This document shows, in pieces, positions 14,964 through 23,620 of a DNA stretch of 64,000 nt. This DNA comes from JANNSO01 sp964485395 (GTDB taxonomy: Bacteria; Spirochaetota; Spirochaetia; Treponematales; UBA12059). Numbering within the stretch: the stretch's first letter is position 1; the number at the start of each line of letters is the position of its first letter. The notes beneath the pieces are model-generated. The model was not told the origin of the DNA. It was given only the letters and a program-made list of their open reading frames with translations, and ran no database searches. Position numbers and translations under genes: made by a program. The stretch spans positions 1-64,000 of the forward strand of contig CAZAJF010000009.1 in assembly GCA_964485395.1 (NCBI GenBank), in the 5' to 3' direction.

Positions 14964-15314
14964 TTTTTCCTCCGGTACTCATATGCAAATACTCTTGGAA
15001 CGTGAACTTTTCTGCTAAAAACACGATGATACTCTGCGTTATGGGAACAGGGCGATTCCTCTCCCACTAACTAAGTTTTATCTCGCTATTCGAGGATTTT
15101 CATGCCAATCAGCTTACAATAAATATACGCTCGGCAACAAGACGGCTCATTGCCCCGCGAGTTGGCCGTTCGCATTGGAATCGGTTTTTTTTATTGCGAT
15201 AAATCGGCGTTGGAGCGATTTAACCGGATAAACCTTATGTATATTTACGATTCGTGGCGATTGTCTTGAAAACGTTGACCGGTCAGTATACATTCTTTTG
15301 TAATCGGGGGCATC
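14964..15314. promoter_or_regulatory. divergent intergenic region with a promoter for the downstream regulator
   Basis: A plus-strand promoter candidate is TTGACC (15275-15280), 18-base spacer, TGTAAT (15299-15304). Transcription would start about 4 bases before the TTG start codon at 15315, implying a nearly leaderless message. AT-rich stretches near 15110-15125 could serve the minus-strand DUF4384 gene. No other structure was seen. Confidence 0.45.
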
Positions 15315-16340
15315 TTGAGGCTTTTTCCGTTGCTGTACTGGTTTTTTTGTTATTCGGTAATGGTAATAACGCTTGTCGTTTCTTGCGGTCGCGCACTGAG
15401 CCGAAGGAGCCCTCCCGAGAGTGCCCATTGCCTGCTATTGTCTTCTTTCGTTCTCATCATGATGGGAGCGACGCTTGGCAATCTATTGGGCGACTCGGAA
15501 AAATCAACGATGAACATTCTGAGTTTCGTGGCGACGAGCGGCGTATGCATGGGAATTTACGCAACCCCGGCATTCGCCCTGTCGCATGGCGTCATCACCG
15601 GTCGCGGCCGGTTTTTTTTACGTGCGCTCATGGTTCTGGCCGCGGGGTGTTGGATGGTTTCGGCCTTTTTTTGGCAGACGCCGCTCGTATTCGCGGTTTG
15701 TTCCGTCGTTTATGCCTTGTACGCAACGGTTATCGGCGGAATTTCGACATTCGGCATCGTGATGTCGCATCGTAAAAAATTCAAGGATGTGGACCCTTTC
15801 TGGAAAAGAATCACGAAGGCCATCAGCCTCATGACCCTTGTTTTTTTACCGGTCCTCGTGTTTTTTGATTTTTTCGGCGTCATCATCCCTACGGTAAATT
15901 CTTTTTTCAATATCGGGTTTAAGCTCTTTCCGCGGTTTTCCCCGATGTTGCACGTAGTTTATGATCTTGGCTTCAGGTTCTTTCCGCTGTTTTTCGTGAT
16001 ATGGGACGGAATATACCTGTACAATGTGGTTCGCGGCGGAAAGGATGACGGACGACGCTTGGCTGGAATCCGGACAGCCGCCGTTTCGGAGGCGAGCCAA
16101 GGCAACTCGTCGCGCCTCAGCACCGAGCGCATGGACCAGTATTCCCTGAGTCCCCGGGAGCGGCAGGTAGCCTGCCTCCTCGTGGACGGAAGAAGTTACA
16201 AAGAAATAGCCGATTCACTGTGCATCTCGATAGCCACCGCCAAGACCCACATAAACCGGCTGTACGCCAAAGCCTCGGCCGGCTCCAAGATCGAACTCCT
16301 TGATCGCTTATCAAGCGCAACGATGCCCGACAGTCGGTAA
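15315..16340 (+). CDS. membrane-anchored LuxR-type regulator
   Basis: 341 residues from a TTG start; the first possible ATG, 45 bases downstream, would cut the first membrane span. About seven hydrophobic spans occupy residues 3-20, 33-52, 63-85, 98-115, 120-145, 172-192 and 222-243. The C-terminal ~65 residues are a LuxR/GerE domain (SLSPRERQVACLLVDGRSYK, then ISIATAKTHINRLYAKA). It has the same organisation as the protein at 9427-10398, but the sequences are only loosely alike. It precedes the envelope/redox gene run at 16478-23206 on the same strand, 137 bp away, and may regulate it. Confidence 0.83.
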   Translation: MRLFPLLYWFFCYSVMVITLVVSCGRALSRRSPPESAHCLLLSSFVLIMMGATLGNLLGDSEKSTMNILSFVATSGVCMGIYATPAFALSHGVITGRGRFFLRALMVLAAGCWMVSAFFWQTPLVFAVCSVVYALYATVIGGISTFGIVMSHRKKFKDVDPFWKRITKAISLMTLVFLPVLVFFDFFGVIIPTVNSFFNIGFKLFPRFSPMLHVVYDLGFRFFPLFFVIWDGIYLYNVVRGGKDDGRRLAGIRTAAVSEASQGNSSRLSTERMDQYSLSPRERQVACLLVDGRSYKEIADSLCISIATAKTHINRLYAKASAGSKIELLDRLSSATMPDSR

Positions 16341-16477
16341 TTCCGCTCCCGTCAACCGAAAAGTCTACACTGAATTCCTTAAAATACGCATAACAGCCGA
16401 CATGATCCGGTCTCTCTCCCGTCGTATCATCCTGGTTGCGGGAATTATTCCGCTATCTCGCCTGATCGGGAGTGTGT

Positions 16478-17857
16478 ATGGGATCAAGACGAATTTTACC
16501 GGTCTTGGCTTTGGTGATCGTCGGGTGCGCGTTCGCGGCCGGGCAGGAAGCCGAAGGCCGAGACGGTCGGGCTGCGCGGGTGCGTATTCGCCTGATACGC
16601 ATGGTCGTGGACGACTTTGTCTACAACTGGCGCGAAGGATCTTCTTTACCGGAAAGGGAAAATGGCGCTTGGACGCATCCGCTGACCATTGCCTCGTACC
16701 TGGGTTTCAGCCCGGGTGATCGTCTCGAAGGAAAAAAGCTGGAGCGAGAGGCGCAAGCCGCGGAAAGCCGGCTTATGGACAGCGGATTCTTCTACTCGGC
16801 CGCGGTGATGGTAGTACCCTCCGCCCAGGACCCCGGGGCCCGTAATGTTATTATCACTGTACGAGAGGGGTTTACCTGGCGGTTCGGGGGAGGAAACGCG
16901 TACGCCATGGCGGGGCGGGACAACGAGGCCGGGCTGCGCCGATCCTGGCGCGTGGTCGGAGGCTATAACCTCGCTGGAGCCGAATTCTCCGACGCCCTCG
17001 CGTTCGGTTTGCCGCTCGAACTTGGCGCGGGAGGGCATTACGCGAACGGTCTTGGAGCGGGGCGACCCGTTCGCTACCAGCGGGTCACGGTAGGGGCAAA
17101 GGCGAGCTGGCGCCTGCGACCCGACCTGAAGCTCGGCATCGCGGCCGACGTTCGTTATGAGACTGTAACCGCCTTGGCCGATGTCGCGGCCAGATACCCG
17201 AGCGCCGACGGGTTTTCGTCGCTCATGGCCTTCTCGGCCTCCTTAAGAGGCGCTATGGGCGCGCTGTCCGCTGTAGGCGATTTTAGCGTTCGATATGCTT
17301 CCAATGGGGAATGCGGCGCTATTTTCCAGGATTTGCCGGCTATGGGCGCTTCGGTTCCTTTTATCTTGGGTACGGCCTCTCTTGTAGCCGGCTGGTCCGC
17401 TTTAAAGATCGGCCTGAAGGCCAGCGCCGGATGGTCCGGATCTTCCATCGACTATGGAAGGTGCTTCGACATCGTCTCGAGTCCCGACGCCAGCGTGCGC
17501 TCTCCCGTGGCGTTCAGCCAATCCCTGCCCGATGCTTTCGCGCTTGTAAACGCTGAGCTGCGCGGCCCTGACCTGGCTTTTTTTATTCCACCGCTTTTCA
17601 ATACCCGTCTTGGCCTGTTCCTGTTCGCCGACCTCTGCGCGGCGTCCTGTGCGTATACCGGCTCCCTCCCGTTGGGCTCGTCCTTCCGTTCGGGCGAAGC
17701 CCCCGTTTCCGGAGGAGGCTTATATTTCCTCGACGCGTACGGTATCGGGCTACGGGCTGGGTTCGCGCTTCCGGTCAACGTTTATTTTACTTTTACCTAT
17801 GGAATCAACAGATTCGGCGCGGCAGCCTTCGGCATAGTCGCCTCAAACGGTTTTTAA
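16478..17857 (+). CDS. outer-membrane beta-barrel protein of the BamA/Omp85 superfamily with one POTRA-like domain
   Basis: 459 residues from the ATG at 16478 (a GTG two codons earlier is possible). A signal peptide (about residues 1-22, ending AAG) precedes a POTRA-like module (residues ~30-130: YLGFSPGDRLEGKKLEREAQ, then ESRLMDSGFFYSAAVMVVPS and NVIITVREG). The rest is made of alternating amphipathic strands rich in Gly/Ala/Tyr and ends in Phe, the usual signal for barrel insertion. It is shorter than BamA and has a single POTRA, as in patatin-linked or TamA-like small Omp85 proteins. It heads a run of same-strand envelope genes. Its likely role is transport of a protein or ligand across, or assembly into, the outer membrane. 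Confidence 0.75.
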   Translation: MGSRRILPVLALVIVGCAFAAGQEAEGRDGRAARVRIRLIRMVVDDFVYNWREGSSLPERENGAWTHPLTIASYLGFSPGDRLEGKKLEREAQAAESRLMDSGFFYSAAVMVVPSAQDPGARNVIITVREGFTWRFGGGNAYAMAGRDNEAGLRRSWRVVGGYNLAGAEFSDALAFGLPLELGAGGHYANGLGAGRPVRYQRVTVGAKASWRLRPDLKLGIAADVRYETVTALADVAARYPSADGFSSLMAFSASLRGAMGALSAVGDFSVRYASNGECGAIFQDLPAMGASVPFILGTASLVAGWSALKIGLKASAGWSGSSIDYGRCFDIVSSPDASVRSPVAFSQSLPDAFALVNAELRGPDLAFFIPPLFNTRLGLFLFADLCAASCAYTGSLPLGSSFRSGEAPVSGGGLYFLDAYGIGLRAGFALPVNVYFTFTYGINRFGAAAFGIVASNGF

Positions 17858-17870
17858 CAAGGAGACGATC

Positions 17871-18623
17871 ATGAACATTAATAATAAATTATTACAATCC
17901 CTGGTTTGCGCGGTATTTTTCGCCTGGTCGGTTTCGGCGTTCGCCCAAGGCGTTGAGAGCTCGGGGGGCATGGGAACCGCCTCCGGAAAACCGGATGCCG
18001 TGCTCGCCGCGGCGATTCAGATGCAGGATGAAAAACAGTTGGCCGTGTTTGCCGCAAAATGGAAGCTCGGTACCGATCCAGAAGCCAAACTGTACGCGGG
18101 TATCGCGCTGCATAACCTGGCAAGGATAAATCCAGGCCGCTGGGCCAAGGAATCGGCGGAGATCCTGGCATCGTACAGAGGTACCAAGTTCCAGGCATTG
18201 GCCATGGCCTATCAGGGGAGCACTCTTACCCTCGTTGCCAGCTTCTATTCCGTTTCGGGCAATCTTGCCGGGGCCACGGCGAAGCTGGCCGAAGGTTTCA
18301 CCCTGATGGACAAAGCCGTCAAGGCAGACGGCGCTGACGCCACGATCCGCACAATGCGCGCGGAGAATGGCCTGGAGATAAGCGAGACGACGCCATTTTC
18401 CAGGACCAAGGAAGTTGGCGAAGACCTCAAGGCGCTCTCGGCTTCTGTTGAATCCATGGGGCCGGAGGCAAAATCCAATTACTGGCTTATGTCGGGGCGC
18501 TTGTGCTTATTGCAGAAAAACGTAAAGGCGGCGATGGACTTCCTCTATAAGGCGGTCTCGAGCGCCCCCGATTCCCCCAGTGCCCGAAAAGCAAAAATCC
18601 TGCTTGCAAGAATGGAGGACTGA
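17871..18623 (+). CDS. periplasmic helical-repeat (TPR-like) protein
   Basis: 250 residues with a signal peptide (MNINNKLLQSLVCAVFFAW... ending in AFA) and an AAGGAG ribosome-binding site 13 bp after the barrel gene. The mature part is nearly all helical, with TPR-like pairs (AKLYAGIALHNLARINPGRW, GKVNYWLMSGRLCLLQ-like segments and NVKAAMDFLYKAVSSAPDSP). It is expected in the periplasm as a scaffold between the outer-membrane barrel and the inner-membrane redox proteins encoded next. The downstream gene starts immediately after its stop (TGA then GTG). No enzyme motif was seen. Confidence 0.7.
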   Translation: MNINNKLLQSLVCAVFFAWSVSAFAQGVESSGGMGTASGKPDAVLAAAIQMQDEKQLAVFAAKWKLGTDPEAKLYAGIALHNLARINPGRWAKESAEILASYRGTKFQALAMAYQGSTLTLVASFYSVSGNLAGATAKLAEGFTLMDKAVKADGADATIRTMRAENGLEISETTPFSRTKEVGEDLKALSASVESMGPEAKSNYWLMSGRLCLLQKNVKAAMDFLYKAVSSAPDSPSARKAKILLARMED

Positions 18624-19289
18624 GTGGTAGTCGAAGGGTTTCTACTTGGCTTGTCTACGGGAACGTATTGCGCGATGACATGCGCTCCCCTGACCTTGCC
18701 CCTGCTTGTCGCCGATATCGGTACCCACCGGCAGAATGCTTTGCGCGTCATTCTCTTCATGCTCGGCCGACTTTTGTCGTACATGGCTGTCGGCGTTTCA
18801 CTCGGATTTCTCGGTGCGTACGCGCAGGAATTTCTGGACCCAGTCTTGGCTCGCCGTTTCCAGCTGGCCTGCTGGATTCTCGCCGGTCTCATCATGACAT
18901 TGGCCGGGTTATTTTATAACTTCCCGAAACTGAAGCTTTGTCTGCTTGCCGCGCGCTGGTGGAAGCCCGAGCGCGGTATTTTTCTCCTGGGCGTGTGCGC
19001 CGGCCTGAGTCTCTGCCCACCGTTTTTCGCCGCGGCGGCGCGGGTTTTCGGGGCGTCGGCGCAGGGTGACGGAAACGTGCTTGGGTCGACCCTGTCGGGG
19101 GCCGCGTACTTTTTGTCTTTCTACCTTGGCACGAGCGTCTATCTCGCGCCCTTGTTCGCGGTAGGATTTTTGGGTTCCAGTAAGGCGGTAACCGTAAAAA
19201 AGACCGTTACGCAAGCGGCTCGCGCCGCCTTGCTGCTGCTGGGCCTTTATTTTCTGGTGATCGAGGGTTTCCTCGGTATGCTGTCCTAG
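18624..19289 (+). CDS. DsbD/TauE-SafE-like six-TM membrane protein with paired CxP cysteines
   Basis: 221 residues from a GTG start directly abutting the preceding stop. Six membrane helices in two repeats of three. Each repeat begins with a cysteine-proline signature: TYCAMTCAP (C16, C20) and LSLCPPF (C131, with C125 nearby). This arrangement resembles the electron-carrying cysteine pair of DsbD/CcdA and the UreH/TauE-SafE-like branch, rather than a simple anion exporter. It probably passes reducing equivalents across the inner membrane. The next gene encodes a membrane polyferredoxin, a possible electron source. The redox role is inferred from the cysteines. Confidence 0.75.
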   Translation: MVVEGFLLGLSTGTYCAMTCAPLTLPLLVADIGTHRQNALRVILFMLGRLLSYMAVGVSLGFLGAYAQEFLDPVLARRFQLACWILAGLIMTLAGLFYNFPKLKLCLLAARWWKPERGIFLLGVCAGLSLCPPFFAAAARVFGASAQGDGNVLGSTLSGAAYFLSFYLGTSVYLAPLFAVGFLGSSKAVTVKKTVTQAARAALLLLGLYFLVIEGFLGMLS

Positions 19290-19298
19290 GAGGAAAGC

Positions 19299-20558
19299 GT
19301 GAATGAATCATTACGTCGCGGCAATGCTTTGTCCCTGCCCGCGAGCCTTGTTCTGTCGTCGCTCATGTTCCTGATGCTTTCGTTTTTCATGACCTATAAC
19401 GCCACGGGCCTGTCCGTACCGGCGGCATGGCTCATCGTCGCCGCGGCTACGTTCGCCTTCTGGCGCATGGTACGCACAGGCGCCACGAACAAGTACCGTA
19501 AGCTCATGTTCGTGCTCGGGGCTTTATTGTTCTTTCCCTCTTTCATAGCGATTCTTCTTGAAACGCGGGGGTCTATGTTCGTTACGCCCGAGGCGATCTT
19601 CTTGAACGAAACGCCGTTCTGCCATATCGTCATGCCGATGGCGATCATCCCTTATCTCCTTAAGGGGGTCTTGATATTTCCCGCGCGCCTTACGGGGCAT
19701 TTTGCGTCCGTCTACGCGATGATCTCCATCTGGATCGTCGCCAGCCTAACTTTGGGAAGGGGATGGTGCTCGTGGGTCTGCTTCTACGGCGGTTGGGACG
19801 AAGGCTTCTCCTCCATTCCCAGGAAGGCTCGTCTTGCCATAAAGGACCCTGAAAAAAAAATACGCTATTTTAATTTCGCGATGCTGATTTTTATCGTGCT
19901 CGCCTCGCTGGCCACGTTTACGGCTGTCTATTGCGCGTGGCTTTGTCCCTTCAAGATGGTTACCGAATACTCGGAAGTAACCGGGGCTGCGAGCATGATT
20001 GCCTTCGTCCTGTTCACGGTGACGTTCGTGGGCTTCGTCGTGGTCCTGCCGCTGCTCACGAAAAAAAGGGTGCAATGCATGAGCTTTTGCCCATTCGGCG
20101 CGTTCCAGTCGCTTGCCGGAAAACTCTCCCCGTACCGCGTTCGCATAAACTCCGATGCCTGCACGCGATGCATGGCCTGCGTTCGCGCCTGCCCGACCAT
20201 GTCCATCCATGAAGATTGCATAACATCGGAAGAGGGCAAGGTTCTGCTTACCTGCACGAACTGCGGTGCCTGCATGGAAGCTTGCCCAAAGAAAGCCATA
20301 CGCTATGAATTCTCCTGGAAACCGTGCAAGCCCCAGGCTGGGCACCTCGATGCCGCGGTTTTAAGGCTGAAGTCCGGAAAGCCAAGCTCCCGATTCCTCG
20401 GCTCGATCCTGGGAATACTCGCCGAGCTTCTAGGTCCCGCCGCCCTCATCCCGTTTTCAGGTTGGCTTTTCGGCTGCATCATCATGGGAAGTTTCGCGAC
20501 GGGTACCTTGAGCCGCGTCCTGAATCTTTTCCTCCACGGCTCGTTTCTGCTGAAGTAA
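19299..20558 (+). CDS. NapH/CcoG-like membrane polyferredoxin
   Basis: 419 residues from GTG with AGGAGGAAAGC upstream. About six membrane helices, with cysteine motifs on the loops as in NapH/NosR: GRGWCSWVC (residues ~150-158), YCAWLCPF (~210-217) and CMSFCPFG (~260-267). Two ferredoxin-type 4Fe-4S sites follow: CTRCMACVRACP and CTNCGACMEACP (residues ~285-340). A C-terminal hydrophobic pair follows. Proteins of this type take electrons from quinol or ferredoxin and pass them across the membrane. The genes on both sides (a DsbD-like protein and a periplasmic TPR protein) suggest a periplasmic acceptor. No napA or nosZ is present. Confidence 0.88.
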   Translation: MNESLRRGNALSLPASLVLSSLMFLMLSFFMTYNATGLSVPAAWLIVAAATFAFWRMVRTGATNKYRKLMFVLGALLFFPSFIAILLETRGSMFVTPEAIFLNETPFCHIVMPMAIIPYLLKGVLIFPARLTGHFASVYAMISIWIVASLTLGRGWCSWVCFYGGWDEGFSSIPRKARLAIKDPEKKIRYFNFAMLIFIVLASLATFTAVYCAWLCPFKMVTEYSEVTGAASMIAFVLFTVTFVGFVVVLPLLTKKRVQCMSFCPFGAFQSLAGKLSPYRVRINSDACTRCMACVRACPTMSIHEDCITSEEGKVLLTCTNCGACMEACPKKAIRYEFSWKPCKPQAGHLDAAVLRLKSGKPSSRFLGSILGILAELLGPAALIPFSGWLFGCIIMGSFATGTLSRVLNLFLHGSFLLK

Positions 20559-20568
20559 GGATAATATA

Positions 20569-22179
20569 ATGAAGATATCGAAATTTTTCTGGCCGATCCT
20601 GGGTTTTCTCGCGGCCTCCACCGCATTCCTCATCCCCGCGTCCTTTGTATCGGGATCGAGCCTTATCTACCCCGCGCTCCAGAAAACGCTGAAGATACGG
20701 GTTGATCCCGGATATTCGGGCGGGCCTGTGCTCGCATCGTTCCTGGACCCGGCCGGTGACGATCGCGGCGGCGGTTCTCTTACGTATCCGCTTCACGAAA
20801 AATTCGTCGAGCCCAACGCGGTGGACCTTGTCGCCTACGAGGTATATAGGCCTATGGTAAACGCGCCTTGGACTAGCCCTCGGGATTACTGGCAGCTTTC
20901 AATTTCGTTCGCCAAGCTTGGCAATCCCTTCGGTCTTCCGGCCGGTTACTCCGGAATCGTCGCGTCCGTATACGTGGACACCGACGGAGATCTCGGCGGC
21001 TCCACCTCAACGGCTTCCGAGCGGGCGGAGCTCGTGTCGTTCCCCGCCGAATTCCCCTGGGATTTCATGGTTAAGGTTTCCTCAGACTATCCAAACCAAG
21101 CCGAGCTTCTGACTTTCAAAGGCGAGCGGCGCATGGTTCAATGCATCGTCGTCCGCGAGTCGGCGACCGTGTATTTGCGTATTCCGCTAGACTTGAATGA
21201 GACAAGGCGGATTCTCGACGGCAGGCAAACGAGGCATTGGGTGCTTGCGGGTTTTGCGGACCCCTTGGGGGCGGGCGGCTATATGGCGGTACGCGAAAGC
21301 GCAGGTTTGCGCTCGGGCGGCGGTTCTTCGTCCATCAATACCGCAAAAGCCTACGACATCATCGTGCCCGCAGGGTATGAGCAGGCGGAGATTTTGAGTA
21401 CGCCTCACGGCGATGAACAAGGGATCGCGGTCCTACCTCCGCTTGCTACCCCTCGGTGGGATATTCTATCCGACTATCGCGACGATAAGCCGACAAGGGC
21501 CGCAGCGGCGGAAACCGGGCTTATGGAAAGCCTCCTCTCCCTAGCCGAGCGGGAACGGAAGCTCGCGGAAATCCGGCAGGCAGACTCGCTCAAGGAGGCT
21601 CTTGAGTCCGCGGACGAGCGACAGCTGGCTATTGCGCTGTTTTCGGCGGGCCGTACCGAAGAAAGCCTTCCGCTTTTTGAAAAAATATTAACTACTTTCC
21701 CTGGGGATCCTTCCGCCTTGGCGTATAAGGGTTCGATCCTTGCGATGCGCGGCAGCGCTGCGGGCAATCCCGCGCAGGCCGTGGCGATCGTCATGGAAGC
21801 CTACGGCTGGCTCGATCGCGGGGTTCAGTCGGCCGAAGCGGCCTTCAGCGCGGTGGGCGAGGCCGCATGGTCCGAGAAAACGCTGGTGGAAAACTACGTA
21901 ACCGCTCTCATGAACAGGGCGAACGTATCGGCCTCAGTGCCGGATTCGGTCTTTGGGAAGGCCTCCATCGCCGTGCGCGATTTTGAGGCGGCGGCGATCG
22001 TGTTTGGTAAATCCGGTAATAAAGCGGCTGAGGCAGACGCGTTTTTGCAAGCGGCACTGTGCCAGGAGAAAAGAGGTAATGAAAAAGAAGCGCGCGTCTT
22101 GTTTTTAAAGGCGCTTGCCGTAGCCGAGCGAAGCGCCTCCGTCAGCCTTGCATTGGCAAAACGCGGCTATTTGAAGTAA
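20569..22179 (+). CDS. exported protein with glucodextranase C-terminal-like domain and TPR tail
   Basis: 536 residues. An N-terminal hydrophobic segment (residues ~5-30) acts as signal or anchor. Residues ~40-290 match the glucodextranase C-terminal (Glucodextran_C/DOMON-like) beta-sandwich pattern: FLDPAGDDRGGGSLTYPL, NAVDLVAYEVYRP, VDTDGDLGGSTST and FADPLGAGGYMAVRES. Residues ~320-530 are TPR-like helices (IALFSAGRTEESLPLFEKIL). In glucodextranase this domain is thought to bind heme, sugar or the cell wall and is attached to an amylase; here it lacks any catalytic domain. Last gene of the redox run, 10 bp after the polyferredoxin gene. A cofactor- or electron-binding role is possible. Confidence 0.72.
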   Translation: MKISKFFWPILGFLAASTAFLIPASFVSGSSLIYPALQKTLKIRVDPGYSGGPVLASFLDPAGDDRGGGSLTYPLHEKFVEPNAVDLVAYEVYRPMVNAPWTSPRDYWQLSISFAKLGNPFGLPAGYSGIVASVYVDTDGDLGGSTSTASERAELVSFPAEFPWDFMVKVSSDYPNQAELLTFKGERRMVQCIVVRESATVYLRIPLDLNETRRILDGRQTRHWVLAGFADPLGAGGYMAVRESAGLRSGGGSSSINTAKAYDIIVPAGYEQAEILSTPHGDEQGIAVLPPLATPRWDILSDYRDDKPTRAAAAETGLMESLLSLAERERKLAEIRQADSLKEALESADERQLAIALFSAGRTEESLPLFEKILTTFPGDPSALAYKGSILAMRGSAAGNPAQAVAIVMEAYGWLDRGVQSAEAAFSAVGEAAWSEKTLVENYVTALMNRANVSASVPDSVFGKASIAVRDFEAAAIVFGKSGNKAAEADAFLQAALCQEKRGNEKEARVLFLKALAVAERSASVSLALAKRGYLK

Positions 22180-22231
22180 ACTTCTTTCCAGTGGTGCCGG
22201 CTGTGCTGAAGCTGGCACACGTGGAGGCTTT

Positions 22232-23206
22232 ATGAAAACTGCGGGGGCGTTTACCTTTCGGGCTTTTGTCGCATGCATCGTTTTTTTCGCCGCTATGCTT
22301 TTCTCGTGCGCCACCCGCATGGACGTAGCCGCGCTTCAAGCCGCCTATCCTCCCGGAATGCCGTATCCGGACAGCCGTTTCGTCGAGCTTGGCGGAAGCA
22401 CCGTCCATTGCAGGTTCTCACCTCCCTCGGGAGCGAAGTCCGATGGAGGCGCTCCGCTGGGTTTCGTGCTGCTCCTCCACGGTTTGGCGGGCAGCACGTA
22501 TTCCTGGAACTATCTGGTGCCTGCGCTGAATTCCGCCGGATACGCGACCCTCGCCGTGGATCTTCCGCCGTTCGGTTTTTCCGGAGCGGCCAGCGGGGAA
22601 TTCGGCGATCCGGTCAATGCCGCTCCTTTGTTGTGGCGATTGGCCGATTCTTTTTGGACAGGTCCTTGGATGGTCGTGGCGCATTCCATGGGTGGCCAGT
22701 ACGCGGCTGCGCTTTCGGACAGAGCGCCGGGACGCATAAGCGCGGCCGCGCTGTTCGCCCCGGCTTTGGGAGAGGGAGGCGGCGGGCCGGAGTTTTCCAA
22801 AATACCGTTTGCGAAGTTTTTCGTGCGTCCGTACTTGAAGTCAACCATGTCGGACCCCAAACGCCTGTCCCGCCTGCTCACCGGGGCATATGGCAGAAAA
22901 CCGCTGCCCGCCGAACTGGCAGGTTATGCCGCGCCTTTTGCGCAACCCGGTAAAACCGAGGCTTTTTTAAATTGGGCTTTCGGCGCTACAAGGGTAGCGC
23001 AGCCGACTTTGCCCCTTGCCGGGGTTCCCGTTCTGCTTGTCTGGGGTCGGGATGATTCCTGGGTTCCCCTGAAGCGTGGAATAAAACTTAACAATCAGAT
23101 GCCTCTCTCCCGGCTGGAAATCCTGCCTGGAGAGGGGCATTGCTCCATGGAGACGGCTCCCGATGCGGTCAACGAACTGGTTCTGGGATTTTTTGGGAAG
23201 CGCTGA
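22232..23206 (+). CDS. alpha/beta-hydrolase lipoprotein
   Basis: 324 residues, ATG after GTGGAGGCTTT. A signal peptide with lipobox LFSC near residue 26 predicts a lipid-anchored envelope protein. The fold elements are clear: oxyanion loop LLHGLAGS, nucleophile elbow VAHSMGG (AHSMG, Ser near 150), acid in GRDDSW and histidine in GEGHCSME near residue 300. The substrate is unknown; esters or lipids are usual. It follows the redox run by 52 bp on the same strand and may belong to it. Its 3' end faces the aspartic-protease relic on the other strand, whose frame B overlaps the end of this gene. Confidence 0.87.
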   Translation: MKTAGAFTFRAFVACIVFFAAMLFSCATRMDVAALQAAYPPGMPYPDSRFVELGGSTVHCRFSPPSGAKSDGGAPLGFVLLLHGLAGSTYSWNYLVPALNSAGYATLAVDLPPFGFSGAASGEFGDPVNAAPLLWRLADSFWTGPWMVVAHSMGGQYAAALSDRAPGRISAAALFAPALGEGGGGPEFSKIPFAKFFVRPYLKSTMSDPKRLSRLLTGAYGRKPLPAELAGYAAPFAQPGKTEAFLNWAFGATRVAQPTLPLAGVPVLLVWGRDDSWVPLKRGIKLNNQMPLSRLEILPGEGHCSMETAPDAVNELVLGFFGKR

Positions 23207-23207
23207 A

Positions 23208-23585
23208 TCAATCTTCGCCGTCGGTATCCAGTATTCCGTTCGTCGCGTCGAGATGCAGGGTTCGCCCAAGGCGCTTATGCCGGCTTTGCGCGCAAGGGAT
23301 TCCGAGACAACCGAAAGCGATGCTCCGGTATCAATCCAGAATCGCGCTGCGACACCGTTAACCATAGCCTCTATAACGGGGCCTCCGGACATGCTGAGGG
23401 CCATGGCTCTGTCCGGTTTCGCATCGGAAAATTCCAGGACCTCGCCGGCGGCCGATGCGAATGCCCGAGCTATGGAAGATTCCGTACTAATGGAGGCTGG
23501 ACGACAAGATGGCGACGGTAAGCAGAACTGCGATAGCAAGCCTTGGACTCAAGATATGATCCTTTTCCCGGAAGGACGTTTTCAT
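23208..23585 (-). pseudogene. retropepsin-like aspartic protease remnant
   Basis: The ATG at 23585 (GGAGGGG upstream) opens a frame with a signal-type segment (ILSPRLAIAVLLTVAILSSS) that hits a stop at 23487. The next frame continues with the retropepsin active-site motif FWIDTGASLSVVS, the single-domain clan AA signature. A third stretch back in the first frame ends at the TGA at 23208-23210. Two small indels, near 23495 and 23270, would be needed to read it through, and the second half of the protease domain is missing. It is therefore most likely decayed rather than a functioning protease. Confidence 0.65.
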
Positions 23586-23620
23586 TGGAAACCGTCCCCT
23601 CCAAGAAAGGTTGCATGAAG

